DNA from: Azorhizobium oxalatiphilum
GTDB lineage: Bacteria > Pseudomonadota > Alphaproteobacteria > Rhizobiales > Xanthobacteraceae
Assembly (NCBI RefSeq): GCF_014635325.1
Contig: NZ_BMCT01000007.1
Coordinates: forward strand, 248,001 to 312,000
Direction: 5' to 3'
Length of the DNA: 64,000 nt
This document shows positions 46,681 through 55,849 of this stretch, one piece after another. A program made the position numbers and the translations under genes. The notes below the pieces were generated by a model. The model saw nothing but the letters and a program-made list of their open reading frames with translations, was not told the DNA's origin and did no database searches. Numbering within the stretch: position 1 is the first letter of the stretch; each line of letters opens with the position of its first letter.

Positions 46681-47114
46681 TTGACGATGAACCGCCCGGC
46701 CATGCCCTTGTCCGCGAGTCCGCTGCAGGACCAGGCATATTCGCCGGGCCGGATGGGTACGAAGAAGATCTCCGCCTCGCCCTCGCGCTCCATCTCGATC
46801 TCGTAGATGTGGCTCGCCTTGATCTCCACCTTCTGGACCTCGACCTTGCGCAGCCAGATGAAGTTGGTGAATTCGGGTGCGATCCAGGCGCATTCCTTGG
46901 CGCCGGTGGACTTCAGCTTCAGCACATAGCCCTTGCCGGTCTGGAGGTTGAAATCCTTCTGGGAGACGCCGTAGCCGGCCTGGCCTAGCCCGAGCTCGAG
47001 CACGGGCAGCCGTTCGACCTTCTGCGCGAGATAGCCCTCCGCATGGGCCTGCCCCGCCATGAGTGTCGGAACCAGCGCCAGCATCAGCGATACGGCGGCG
47101 AGATGGATCTTCAT
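46677..47114 (-). CDS. Cupredoxin-like exported protein of the uptake operon
   Basis: 145 residues with a signal peptide (ending GQAHAEG). The mature part reads as a small beta-barrel. Its C-terminus, PIRPGEYAWSCSGLADKGMAGRFIVK, resembles the copper-loop end of cupredoxins, with Cys and Met in place but no His between them, and the upstream His ligand position is unclear. It may therefore bind another metal or none. It is the third of six genes and overlaps the ATPase start by 4 bp. A periplasmic metal-handling role is inferred from position. Confidence 0.65.
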   Translation of the reverse strand: MKIHLAAVSLMLALVPTLMAGQAHAEGYLAQKVERLPVLELGLGQAGYGVSQKDFNLQTGKGYVLKLKSTGAKECAWIAPEFTNFIWLRKVEVQKVEIKASHIYEIEMEREGEAEIFFVPIRPGEYAWSCSGLADKGMAGRFIVK

Positions 47115-47164
47115 GTGTGCCTCCCCCGGAGTGTGCGGCTTTTCGCCTGTGATTGACTGGATGC

Positions 47165-48130
47165 TCAGAACGGGGCGACCACCACCCCCCAGGGATAGCG
47201 CCCCACCTTCACCGATTTGGTCACGCGCAGCTTCTCCACATCGATGATGGAGACGTCGTTCGAGGTGCCGTTGGTGGTGAAGAGCTGCTTCTCGTCCGGC
47301 GTGAAGGCCAGTTGCCAGACCCGCTGGCCCACCAGCAGATAGCGCTCCACCTTGAGGGTGGCGACATCCACCACGGCCACGCGATTGGCCGGCCCCAGCG
47401 CGATGAAGGCCCGCTTGCCGTCCCTGGTGATGCGCACGCCCACGGGCTGGATGGCATCGGCATTGACGCCGTTGATCTGGAACGACACCTTGCCGATGGG
47501 CTGGCGGGTCTGCACGTCGATGACGCTGACCGTGCCGCCGATCTCCGAACTGACCCAGACCTGCGATCCATCCGGGGTGAATTCCGCATAGCGGGGGCGG
47601 GCATCCACCAGCACGTGATCCGTGGTCTGGTTGGTGGCGGTGTCGATGAAATGCGCCATGTTGGTGGTTTCGGAGGTGTTGACGAGCACGGTCCCGGCCG
47701 GGTTGATCCCCATGCCCTCCGGCTCGACGCCGACGGAGATCTCGGTCAACACCTTGCCGCTGTCGATATCCACCACGGTGACGATGTTGTCGTCCTCATT
47801 GGCGATATAGAGCGGATTGCCGGTGGGGTGCAGGACGAACAGCTCGGGGTCGGGGCCGGACGGCAGGTTCTTGATGAACTCCAGCGTCCGGGCGTTGAAC
47901 ACCTGCACCGTATTGTCGTCGCTGGCGCAGATGAGCAGCCACTCGCCATTCTTGGCCAGCGTGATGCCGCGCGGGCGCTGGCCGACCTTGATGGTCTTCG
48001 TCACCGTCATGGTGGTGCCGTCGATGACGCTGACCGTATTGTCCTTCTCGTTGGTCACATAGGCCGTGAAGGCATCGGCGGTGGCCGTGCTCAGGAGAAG
48101 GGCGGCGCAGGCAGCAAGTCTGGACAGCAT
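47165..48130 (-). CDS. YVTN-type beta-propeller protein, PQQ-dependent catabolism associated (LutB-like)
   Basis: 321 residues with a signal peptide (ending STATADA). Seven or so YVTN-like blades repeat a phrase such as VTNEKDNTVSVIDGTTMTV, IANEDDNIVTVVDIDSGKV and SSEIGGTVSVIDVQTRQ. It matches the family of propellers found with PQQ alcohol dehydrogenase genes (TIGR03866-like). It is periplasmic and its function is unproved. It lies between the binding protein and the cupredoxin-like gene. Confidence 0.88.
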   Translation of the reverse strand: MLSRLAACAALLLSTATADAFTAYVTNEKDNTVSVIDGTTMTVTKTIKVGQRPRGITLAKNGEWLLICASDDNTVQVFNARTLEFIKNLPSGPDPELFVLHPTGNPLYIANEDDNIVTVVDIDSGKVLTEISVGVEPEGMGINPAGTVLVNTSETTNMAHFIDTATNQTTDHVLVDARPRYAEFTPDGSQVWVSSEIGGTVSVIDVQTRQPIGKVSFQINGVNADAIQPVGVRITRDGKRAFIALGPANRVAVVDVATLKVERYLLVGQRVWQLAFTPDEKQLFTTNGTSNDVSIIDVEKLRVTKSVKVGRYPWGVVVAPF

Positions 48131-48173
48131 GATCTTCAGCTCCCGACACTCCGGTGGATACCAAGGACGCCAT

Positions 48174-49457
48174 TCATTTCGCGGCAGGGCCGGCGCGTGC
48201 CGGCAGCCTGCATTTCGTTTCCGGCCGATCGATCCCGAGCGTGTCGAGTTCGGAGAACTGGTGCAGGAAGCCCGGCTGGGGCGAAACCGTCACCGGAAGC
48301 TTCGGGGTTCCGAGCAGGATCGGTTCGCGCAGCTGGCCGTTCCAGTCCCGGAAGGTCAGCTTCTGCCCCTTGAAGCCGGCCACCTCGAATTCAGGGGAGC
48401 GCAGGCGCGCGGCAATGGCGGAGAAGTCGGTGGCGCGGGTGCGCGCGGCGGCTTCCCCGAGGCTGCGCACCGCGAGCCAGACGTCGTAATCCTGCGGGCG
48501 CATGGTGCGGCCGGCGGAGCGCGCGAAGCGGTTCTGGAACTGGGTGGCGCCCCACTGCTCCAGCGCGGGATGCCAGCTTGCGGGGGTGAGGCCCTGCGTG
48601 CCCGCCACCGGGCGCGCGTCCCAGGTGCGGAAGGGCAGATATTCGCCGAACTGCCCGGCCTCGTCGGCGACCACCACCACATCGTGGGCGGCCGCATTCT
48701 GCGTGAACAAGGGGATCTGCTGCTGGATCTGCTCGTGGCCGCCATCGGCGCGCCGGGAGCCGGTCTCCACCGGGAAGGCGCGGTCCTCCACGATGCGCGC
48801 GCCGAAGCGCGTGGCGGCCCGCCGCATCGCAGCCGCGAACGCCATGTCCTCGGGCTGCGGCCCGACGATGAGGAACCAGCGCCGCCATTGCTTCCAGACC
48901 AGATACTGCGCCAGTGCATCGGCGAGCATGGTGCGTGAGGGGCCGGTGTGGAGCACGTTGGCGCGGCAGTCCTCCTCGCGCAGGTTCTCGTCCGGCGCGC
49001 CGGCATTGAACAGCAGCGCATCCTGCCCCTTCAGCGCGTCGGCCAGCATCAGGACGGTGCGCGGCTGAACCGCGAGAACCAGGAAACGCTGCCCCTGCGC
49101 CACGCGCTTCTGAGCCTCCGCCACCAGCACGTCGGGTGCCGCGTCCGCGAGCACGTCGAGGCGGAACTGCTGGTTGAGGAAGCGCCCCGTATTGTTGTTG
49201 TCGGCGATGGCGAGCTTGGCGCCGGCGAGACCCTCGTCCTGCGGCGGGATGTCGAGCAAGGACAGCGGTGCGGGTTTGGCTGCCGTCTCGCGGATGAGCA
49301 GGATGTCAATGATGCCCGGCGGGGTCGCAGGCGGGGATTGCGCATGGGCGCCTGACGGCCCGCCCATGAGCCATGGCACGCCCACCGCAAGAGCGATGGC
49401 CAACGCACATACTGCCCTTGATCGGTGAATGCGGCGGCGGGCCTCGCATTCCTCCAT
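48174..49457 (-). CDS. Periplasmic ABC substrate-binding protein, PQQ-associated (LutA-like)
   Basis: 427 residues from ATG 49457 (GGGAG before it). The signal peptide ends near AHAQSPP. It has the type 1 binding-protein fold of the branched-chain amino acid receptor kind, with the segment IADNNNTGRFLNQQFRLDV and later DYDVWLAVRSLGEAAARTRATD. This matches the ABC binding family tied to PQQ-dependent alcohol dehydrogenases (TIGR03863-like). It is the first gene of the six-gene operon and divergent from the TonB receptor. In Methylobacterium the equivalent genes serve lanthanide uptake. Confidence 0.88.
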   Translation of the reverse strand: MEECEARRRIHRSRAVCALAIALAVGVPWLMGGPSGAHAQSPPATPPGIIDILLIRETAAKPAPLSLLDIPPQDEGLAGAKLAIADNNNTGRFLNQQFRLDVLADAAPDVLVAEAQKRVAQGQRFLVLAVQPRTVLMLADALKGQDALLFNAGAPDENLREEDCRANVLHTGPSRTMLADALAQYLVWKQWRRWFLIVGPQPEDMAFAAAMRRAATRFGARIVEDRAFPVETGSRRADGGHEQIQQQIPLFTQNAAAHDVVVVADEAGQFGEYLPFRTWDARPVAGTQGLTPASWHPALEQWGATQFQNRFARSAGRTMRPQDYDVWLAVRSLGEAAARTRATDFSAIAARLRSPEFEVAGFKGQKLTFRDWNGQLREPILLGTPKLPVTVSPQPGFLHQFSELDTLGIDRPETKCRLPARAGPAAK

Positions 49458-49885
49458 GCGCACTCCCAGGCGGCCAACTGACCGCTCTCTTATTATCGTT
49501 AAAGGCTGCGCTCTGGCGTCCGGCAGGTCAAGGGCTTGCCTGTCTATCCGCGCAGCCGTTCCTCGCTGCTCTTGGCGTCTTAAGAAGATAGCTGCCTATA
49601 TTGGCGGGTCACGCGTACCTGCTTCTCGCCAGTCGAGGTATCCTTCTCGTCATTTATTGTGCGTTGCACGCATTTTGTATGTGTTGACAATCGTTTGCCT
49701 CCCCATAACTTGACGGTGGGTTGGGAGAGCAATTGCAAACATAACAATTGAGAGCATTGAGACGCGAGTTGTGCGCTCCGTCACGCTCCGCGCCTGCGAA
49801 GGGGCGTGGAGAGCCTGGGGCCAGCTGCTGCGCCACGATGTCGCGAGCCGGTGGGAAACCCCGGCAGGGGGCGAAAGGGCTTGGG
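49458..49885. promoter_or_regulatory. Divergent promoter region between binding protein and TonB receptor
   Basis: 428 bp, AT-rich in its centre. On the plus strand TTGACA at 49684-49689 is an exact -35 box, followed after 16 bp by a weak TAACTT. CAATTG occurs twice at about 49731-49750. No small gene stands out. It probably controls both arms of the metal-uptake system. Confidence 0.45.
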
Positions 49886-52351
49886 ATGATGGGGCTGATT
49901 TCTCGGCGCGCCATTGCGGCTGCGCTCGGCTTTGCGACGACACTGCCGGTCTTCGTGACGATGATTCCTTACAGAGCAAGCGCACAACAGGCCACGCCGG
50001 CACCGGCGGGGCGGGTGGTGGAGCTGCCCATCGTGCAGGTGGTGGATACGTCTCCGCTCGCAGGCGCCGGGATCGCCGCGGACAAGGTGCCCGGTGCGGT
50101 GTACGGGGTGAGCGCGCAGGATTTTCAGCGCCTCTACACCTTCTCCGTCACGGACGGGCTGTTTCAATATATTCCGGGCGTGACCACGTCGGACGTGCAG
50201 GGCAACCCGTTCTTTCAGGACTTCCGCTATCGCGGCTTCGCCGCCTCGCCGTTGCAGGGCACGCCGCAGGGCATCGCCGTCTACCAGAACGGCATCCGCC
50301 TGAATGAAGCCTTCGGCGACACGGTCAACTGGGATCTCGTCCCGACCATCGCCATCGACCGCGCCGACGTCTATGCCAACAACCCGGTCTTCGGCCTGAA
50401 CGCGCTCGGCGGCGCCGTCTCCATCCAGATGAAGAACGGCTTCACCTATCACGGTCTGGAGGGCACCATTCAGGGCGGCTCGTTCGGTCAGGTCGGCGGC
50501 TCCGTCCAGTATGGCATCGAGAAGGACGGCGTCGGCCTCTATGTGGCGGCGGATGCGCTGCGCGAGGACGGCTGGCGTCTCCAGTCACCCTCCGAGCTGG
50601 TGCGCTTCTATGGCGATCTCGGCTGGAAGGGCGACAAGGGCGAGGTGCACATCACCGCCCAGCTCGCCCGCAACAGTCTGGGCGTGATCGGCCCGACGCC
50701 GGTGGAGATGCTCGCGTTCGACAATGCCTCGGTCTACACATGGCCGCAGACCACCACCAACGCGGTGGGGGCGCTGGCGCTGAACGGGAAATACGATCTT
50801 TCCGACGCCTGGCAGCTGCAGGGCACCCTGTATGTGCGGCGGTTCAAGCAGGCGCATGTGGATGGCAACGATGCGGAGCTGGAAGGGTGCAGCGCGCGCT
50901 GGAATCCGACCATCCCGTCCGGGCGCCTGTGCCTGGAGGAGGATGATTTCACAGGTCCCCCCGGCGGCGGCACCGTGGCCTCGAACCCGCTCTATGCGGC
51001 GTTCCGCAGCCAGATGGTCCTCTACAACCAGCTCGGCCAGACCGTCCCCTTCGCATCGCTGCCGGACAATGTGCTCTATGGCGTGATCAACCGCACCAAC
51101 ACCGAGACCACCACCACGGGCGGCTCGGTACAGGCGGTGAGCAATGCGCCGCTGCTCGGCCACGGCAATCACTTCGTGATTGGCGGCAGCGTGGACTACA
51201 GCACCATCAACTTCCAGTCCTCCGCCGAGCTTGGCCTGACGGATGTCAACACGCTGGGCGTTTCCGGGCTTGGCGTCATTCTGGCGAACAGGCCCAACAC
51301 GTCCCTGCCGTCGGAATATGTGGTCACATATCTGCCGGTGAACCTGAACGCCACCACCACCTATTACGGCCTCTACGCCACCGATGCCTTCGACATCACC
51401 GACCGCCTGACCTCCACCTGGGGGGCCCGGCTGAACATCGCGCGCATTTCCATGAGCGACGGCAGCGGCATCAGTCCGGAGCTGAATGGCGATTACACCT
51501 TTTCCCGCGTCAACCCGATGCTGGGCCTCACCTACAAGCTGACGCCCGACATCAGCCTGTATGGCGGCTATTCGGAATCCAACCGCGCGCCGACGCCTCT
51601 GGAGCTGAACTGCGCCGATCCGAACCGGCCGTGCATTCTGGAGAATTCGCTGGTTGCCGATCCGCCGCTCAATCAGGTGGTGTCGCACACCTATGAGGCG
51701 GGCCTGCGCGGCCGCCATGGGGCTCTGGGGGGCCTCGTCGACTGGAAGGTCGGCTTCTACCGGACCGACGCCGACGACGACATCATCGCGCTGGCGAGCC
51801 CGCAGACGGGCTATGGCTATTACACCAACGTGCCGAGCACGCGCCGGCAGGGCTTTGAGGCCAGCGTGCAATATGCCTCCGGCCCGTGGATGTTCTACGC
51901 CAATTACAGCTATATCGACGCCACCTTCCAGTTCTCCGGCGCGCTGTCCTCGCCCAACAATCCGTCCGCCGTGGATGGCGAGGTTTTCGTGACGCCGGGC
52001 GACCATATGCCTGGAATCCCCACCCAGACGCTGAAAGTCGGCATGGATTACATGATCACGCCGCAATGGAAGGTCGGCGGCGACATCATCGCGGCCTCCA
52101 GCCAGTATTATGTGGGCGACGAGGCGAACCAGAATCCGAAGCTTCCGGGCTACTGGATCGCCAATATCCGGACCTCCTACCAGATCACCCGGAATTTCCA
52201 GGTGTTCGCGCTGGCCAACAACATCTTCAATGAGAAATACGCGACCTATGGCACGTATTTCGACACGGGCTATCTCGGTCTCAACAATCCGGAGATGCAG
52301 ACGCCGGGGCAGCCCCTCGCTGTCTATGTGGGCGCCCGGGGGACGTTCTGA
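49886..52351 (+). CDS. TonB-dependent outer membrane receptor (LutH-like, candidate lanthanophore receptor)
   Basis: About 821 residues from the ATG at 49886, with a second ATG right after. The signal peptide ends near RASAQQA. A TonB-box-like ELPIVQVVDTSPL lies near residue 50. The plug domain includes VPGAVYGVSAQDFQ, DFRYRGFAASPLQGTPQGIAVYQNGIRLNEAFGDTVNWDLVP and NPVFGLNALGGAVSIQMKNG. The barrel ends with an aromatic strand (AVYVGARGTF) ending in Phe. Extracellular loops include two Cys pairs (EGCSARW...RLCLEE and ELNCADPNRPC). Divergent from the ABC operon and close to xoxF, it is the likely importer of a chelated lanthanide. Confidence 0.9.
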   Translation: MMGLISRRAIAAALGFATTLPVFVTMIPYRASAQQATPAPAGRVVELPIVQVVDTSPLAGAGIAADKVPGAVYGVSAQDFQRLYTFSVTDGLFQYIPGVTTSDVQGNPFFQDFRYRGFAASPLQGTPQGIAVYQNGIRLNEAFGDTVNWDLVPTIAIDRADVYANNPVFGLNALGGAVSIQMKNGFTYHGLEGTIQGGSFGQVGGSVQYGIEKDGVGLYVAADALREDGWRLQSPSELVRFYGDLGWKGDKGEVHITAQLARNSLGVIGPTPVEMLAFDNASVYTWPQTTTNAVGALALNGKYDLSDAWQLQGTLYVRRFKQAHVDGNDAELEGCSARWNPTIPSGRLCLEEDDFTGPPGGGTVASNPLYAAFRSQMVLYNQLGQTVPFASLPDNVLYGVINRTNTETTTTGGSVQAVSNAPLLGHGNHFVIGGSVDYSTINFQSSAELGLTDVNTLGVSGLGVILANRPNTSLPSEYVVTYLPVNLNATTTYYGLYATDAFDITDRLTSTWGARLNIARISMSDGSGISPELNGDYTFSRVNPMLGLTYKLTPDISLYGGYSESNRAPTPLELNCADPNRPCILENSLVADPPLNQVVSHTYEAGLRGRHGALGGLVDWKVGFYRTDADDDIIALASPQTGYGYYTNVPSTRRQGFEASVQYASGPWMFYANYSYIDATFQFSGALSSPNNPSAVDGEVFVTPGDHMPGIPTQTLKVGMDYMITPQWKVGGDIIAASSQYYVGDEANQNPKLPGYWIANIRTSYQITRNFQVFALANNIFNEKYATYGTYFDTGYLGLNNPEMQTPGQPLAVYVGARGTF

Positions 52352-52532
52352 GAGGCGCGGGGAGGGGGAGACGGTTGTTTCCCCCGACCGCAGCACGCTG
52401 AAGACGGCCGCGCGCGTGACAGAACTCCGTGTCGCGAGCCGTCGGGACGACGCGTGAACGCGATGGGGAACCGCATAGGGAAATCGATGGGGAGTGTTTC
52501 GGGTGCGAGTATCGCTAAACCCGAGAAGTAAA

Positions 52533-52609
52533 TGGCGCGCCCGAAAGGATTCGAACCTCTGACCCCCAGATTCGTAGTCTGGTGCTCTATCCAGCTGAGC
52601 TACGGGCGC
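52533..52609 (-). tRNA. tRNA-Arg (anticodon ACG)
   Basis: 77 bases with encoded CCA. The acceptor stem GCGCCCG/CGGGCGC is followed by discriminator G. The D arm includes AGCTCAGCTGGATAGAGC, the anticodon stem is CCAGA/TCTGG with loop CTACGAA giving ACG, and the T arm contains GGTTCGAATCC. The wobble A would be changed to inosine to read CGU, CGC and CGA. It lies alone, 180 bp after the TonB receptor. Confidence 0.95.
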
Positions 52610-52836
52610 GTTTCCCTTTGGAGATCAAGGACGAAGCACTGGGCTTCACCACGATCCGGAGGCTGGACCTCCGAGGGCCCGCTGCGGTGTTCCGTCAGCG
52701 AGGGTTCGTCAGTTACTGCCTTTTCGAAGGCATGGCAAGCCCGATCGCCGTCAAACTGTCATCCGCAACACCGGCCTGTGGACAGCGCAGGGCGCAAAGC
52801 CATGATCTTCCGTCTGGCCCGCTCGCCTAGGGCGCG

Positions 52837-54321
52837 TCAGGCGCGGGCGCGCTGGGCGCGCTGGCGCAGTTCGATGGGACGGTCGGGCAGGGAAATGAGG
52901 AAGGTGGCGCCCAGCGTGCCGTCCAGAAGCCGCAGCTCGCCGCCATGGGCCCGCACCAGCTCGTCGGCAATCGGCAGGCCGAGGCCGGTGCCGCCCGGCC
53001 GGGCAGACGCCTGGAAGGCCGCGAACAGGCGGTCCCGCAGCTGCGGCGGGATGCCGGGGCCGGTGTCGGAGAGTTCGATCTCCACCACCGAGCCCACCCG
53101 GCGGGCGCTGATGCGGATCTGGTCGCGCTCCGGCGTGTTGGGCGCGCGCGCCTCCAGCGCCTGCCGCGCGTTACGGGCGATGTTCAGCAGAACGCGGAAC
53201 AGCTGGTCCGGATCTGCGTCCGCCCACAGATTGCGCTCCACCGCCGCCACCCAGCCGATGGGCGCGGCCTCGCTGAGGCCCAGCGTCTCGCGCACCTCGG
53301 CGATGAGGGCGGCCACGTCCACCTCGCGGCGGTCGGGCAGGGGCTCCTGCGCGCGGCCGTAGGAGAGGGTCTGCTGGCAATAGGCGATGGCCCGGTCGAG
53401 CGCCGCCATGAGCTTGGGGGCGAAGCGCTGCACGGCCGGATCGGGAATGGACACCAGACGGTCCGAGATGAGCTGGGCGGAGGCCAGCAGGTTGCGCAGA
53501 TCGTGGTTGATCTTGGACACCGCGAGGCCGAGGGCGGCCAGATGGGTCTTCTGGGCCAGCGTCTGCGCCAGCTCGGTCTGCATCTCGGCCAGCGCCTCCT
53601 CGGCCACCCCGATCTCGTCGCCACGGCCGGAGGGCACGATGATGCGCGAGGCATCCTCGGGCGCCTCATGGAAATCGGACATGCGCCGGGTGAGCTGGCG
53701 CATGGGGCGCACGAACATCCAGTGCAGGCTGGAATAGATCAGCACGCCCACCAGCACGGCCACCACCAGCGAGATGCCGAGCAAGGTGGCGGCGAAGCGC
53801 AGCATGGCGGTGCGCAGCGGCGTCTCGGCGATGACGATCTCAAGGAACTCGCCGCCGCGCGGTGCATCGCCCACCACGCGCAGGGTGCGGCCATTGCCGG
53901 CGCAGAGCGTGTCGAAGGCATCCGCCACCGCCCGCCAGAGCGTGGTGTCGCGGGTGTCCACATGGTGGTCGATGGGCGGAGGCATGTCCGACATGGCGAG
54001 CAGGCGCCGCGTGTCCTCGCGCTTCACCACCACCACCTTGGCGCCGACGCTCTGGAGGAGCTGGCGGGTGAGGTCGGCGGGGATGGTGTCCTCCGGCGCG
54101 GCATCGAGCACGAGGGCGGCGATCCGCGCGGCGGCGAGGCGGTCGGAAATCCAGGCCAGACGGTAATTGGCCAGCGCCGGCACGAAGATGGCGATTTCCG
54201 CCAGCGTGACGAAGACGACGGTCAGCACCAGCAGCTTTCCGGACAGGCCGAAGCGCACCCGCCGTTCCGCGGCAGGCTGTGCGGTCGTCCTGGTGCCTTG
54301 CTGGTCCACTGGCAGTCCCAC
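52837..54321 (-). CDS. Sensor histidine kinase (orphan)
   Basis: About 494 residues from GTG 54321, preceded by AGGAG; a TTG 18 bp upstream also works. Membrane helix 1 is at about 28-50 and helix 2 at about 175-198, with a periplasmic sensor domain between them. A HAMP linker follows (RPMRQLTRRMSDFHEAP). The phosphorylated His is in SKINHDLRNLLASAQL (near residue 265). ATPase boxes are NIARNARQAL, DTGPGIPPQL and GGTGLGLPIADELVRAHGG. No response regulator adjoins it, so its partner and signal are unknown. Confidence 0.88.
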   Translation of the reverse strand: MGLPVDQQGTRTTAQPAAERRVRFGLSGKLLVLTVVFVTLAEIAIFVPALANYRLAWISDRLAAARIAALVLDAAPEDTIPADLTRQLLQSVGAKVVVVKREDTRRLLAMSDMPPPIDHHVDTRDTTLWRAVADAFDTLCAGNGRTLRVVGDAPRGGEFLEIVIAETPLRTAMLRFAATLLGISLVVAVLVGVLIYSSLHWMFVRPMRQLTRRMSDFHEAPEDASRIIVPSGRGDEIGVAEEALAEMQTELAQTLAQKTHLAALGLAVSKINHDLRNLLASAQLISDRLVSIPDPAVQRFAPKLMAALDRAIAYCQQTLSYGRAQEPLPDRREVDVAALIAEVRETLGLSEAAPIGWVAAVERNLWADADPDQLFRVLLNIARNARQALEARAPNTPERDQIRISARRVGSVVEIELSDTGPGIPPQLRDRLFAAFQASARPGGTGLGLPIADELVRAHGGELRLLDGTLGATFLISLPDRPIELRQRAQRARA

Positions 54322-54505
54322 GCCCTCTCCTACGCGCAACCATAGGGAAATGGATGCGCGCTGACTCGCGGCTACGTGAAGAAAGGGGCGTTTTGGTGTG
54401 CGAATGCGAAAAAGACGTTCGCAGGCGGAGGTATCCCCGCTTCGAAATAGTTCATGCCGTTAGGGAATTGTCCGCGCCGGGGAGGCGGAAACAGTGTTCC
54501 GGGGG

Positions 54506-54898
54506 CTATTCCTCTTCGCCGAAGCGATCGGCGACCAGCGCCTCGAGGGCATCCAGCACCGCCTCGGCCTGATTGCCGGTAGCCGTGACCACCACGCTGG
54601 TGCCGGGGGCTGCGGCGAGCATCATCAGGCCCATGATGGAATTGCCGCCCACCGCCTCGCCATTGCGGCAGACGGTGACATGGGCGTCGAAGGCTTCCAC
54701 CTTCTGCACGAACTTGGCGGACGCCCGCGCGTGCAGGCCGCGCTTGTTGATGATGGGCAGGCGCCGCACCAGCGCATTCTCCGCCGCCGGCACCCCGCAG
54801 GCGGCTTCCACCTCGGCGGGCTGCACCTCGGCGGGCTTCGCGTCCGCGTCAGCGAGGGGCTGCGGGCTATTTTCCGGCAAGGACGCGGCTTGCGACAT
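54506..54898 (-). CDS. ptsH: HPr-family phosphocarrier protein (PTS)
   Basis: 130 residues from ATG 54898, which overlaps the PTS IIA gene by 32 bp. The HPr domain begins at LVRRLPIINKRGLHARASAKFV, with the active His in GLHARA and the regulatory Ser in GNSIMGLMML, so both Enzyme I and HprK could act on it. The first about 43 residues are Ala/Glu/Pro-rich and absent from usual 88-residue HPr. A GTG at 54769 with a GGCGGAG upstream would give the normal length, so the start is open. In alphaproteobacteria this PTS regulates rather than imports sugar. Confidence 0.88.
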   Translation of the reverse strand: MSQAASLPENSPQPLADADAKPAEVQPAEVEAACGVPAAENALVRRLPIINKRGLHARASAKFVQKVEAFDAHVTVCRNGEAVGGNSIMGLMMLAAAPGTSVVVTATGNQAEAVLDALEALVADRFGEEE

Positions 54899-55268
54899 TG
54901 ATGTATTTCCGGCCCGCTTCCTGGGCGATGTTCACCGCCTCGGCCAGCGGCAGCTCGCCGCGCACCTTGGCCAGCTTCACCAGCATGGGCAGGTTGATGC
55001 CGGCCACCACTTCCACATCCGGTGCGTTCATCACCGAAATGGCGAGGTTGGACGGGGTGCCGCCGAACATGTCGGTGAGGATAACCACACCCTGTCCGGA
55101 TTGCACTTGCGCGACAGCGTCAATGATATCGTGCCGCCGACGCTCCATGTCGTCGTCGGGACCGATGGTCACGGCCGCGATCTGGGTTTGCGGACCCATG
55201 ACGTGCTCCAGGGCGGAGCAGAACTCAGCGGCCAGGCGGCCATGGGTGACGAGCACAAGACCGATCAT
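54867..55268 (-). CDS. PTS EIIA component, mannose/fructose type
   Basis: 133 residues. The active His is in LVLVTHGRLAAEFC (His 9). The fold motif is VVILTDMFGGTPSNLAIS. This is the lone EIIA-Man of alphaproteobacterial regulatory PTS, with no EIIB or EIIC near. It receives phosphate from HPr and may regulate ChvGI-linked processes. It lies 107 bp after hprK in the same direction and overlaps ptsH. Confidence 0.9.
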   Translation of the reverse strand: MIGLVLVTHGRLAAEFCSALEHVMGPQTQIAAVTIGPDDDMERRRHDIIDAVAQVQSGQGVVILTDMFGGTPSNLAISVMNAPDVEVVAGINLPMLVKLAKVRGELPLAEAVNIAQEAGRKYINVASRVLAGK

Positions 55269-55375
55269 GTTGCCTCCGCCTCCACCTCTTCAAGGGTGAA
55301 GGCCTTCCCGCCCAGCGGGGAAGCCATATTCAGAGCGGCTCAAAAATTACGCAAGGGGTGCAGCGCACAATTGCA

Positions 55376-55846
55376 TTACATATTGTTCATCGCTTCGGTG
55401 GCCAATGCGGCCGCCAGCACCGGCACAGGGTCCGCACCCTCCGGCAGTGCGATCCGGAAAAGCGTTACGCTTTCAAGGCTTGCGATCTGTGCCTCTGGCA
55501 TGGGCAGCCGCATGGCGTCGGTCGCACACAGATCGACCAGCCATTTAACCTTCACAGAAAAAAGATGGGGAACCCGGCGCAGGCCGAGGTAGCGCACCTC
55601 GATGAGGCCGGCCAGCGCCTCCGGCGGGCGGGCGATCAGGGCGCCATCGGCTACCGCGAGGTGCACCCGGTCGTCCGCCACCAGCCGGGCGGGGGGGAGC
55701 GAACGGGGCGGGTCGAGCATCAGGCGCAGCGCGAGGGTGGACTTGCCCGAGCCGGACGGACCGCGGATCAGCACCCCCGTTTCGCCCACCGCCACGCAGG
55801 TGCCGTGGATGCTGGCGCCTGCGGGGGAGGGGGCGGGCGTGGTCAC
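55376..55846 (-). CDS. hprK: HPr kinase/phosphorylase, short alphaproteobacterial form
   Basis: 156 residues, only the C-terminal kinase domain, as is normal in this class. Walker A is GPSGSGKSTLALRL near residue 30. VADDRVHLAVADGALIARPPEALAGLIEVRYLGL is the HprK capping region. It phosphorylates and dephosphorylates the regulatory Ser of HPr. It lies 3 bp after chvG, so it is linked in one operon with the two-component system. Confidence 0.9.
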   Translation of the reverse strand: MTTPAPSPAGASIHGTCVAVGETGVLIRGPSGSGKSTLALRLMLDPPRSLPPARLVADDRVHLAVADGALIARPPEALAGLIEVRYLGLRRVPHLFSVKVKWLVDLCATDAMRLPMPEAQIASLESVTLFRIALPEGADPVPVLAAALATEAMNNM

Positions 55847-55849
55847 GGC

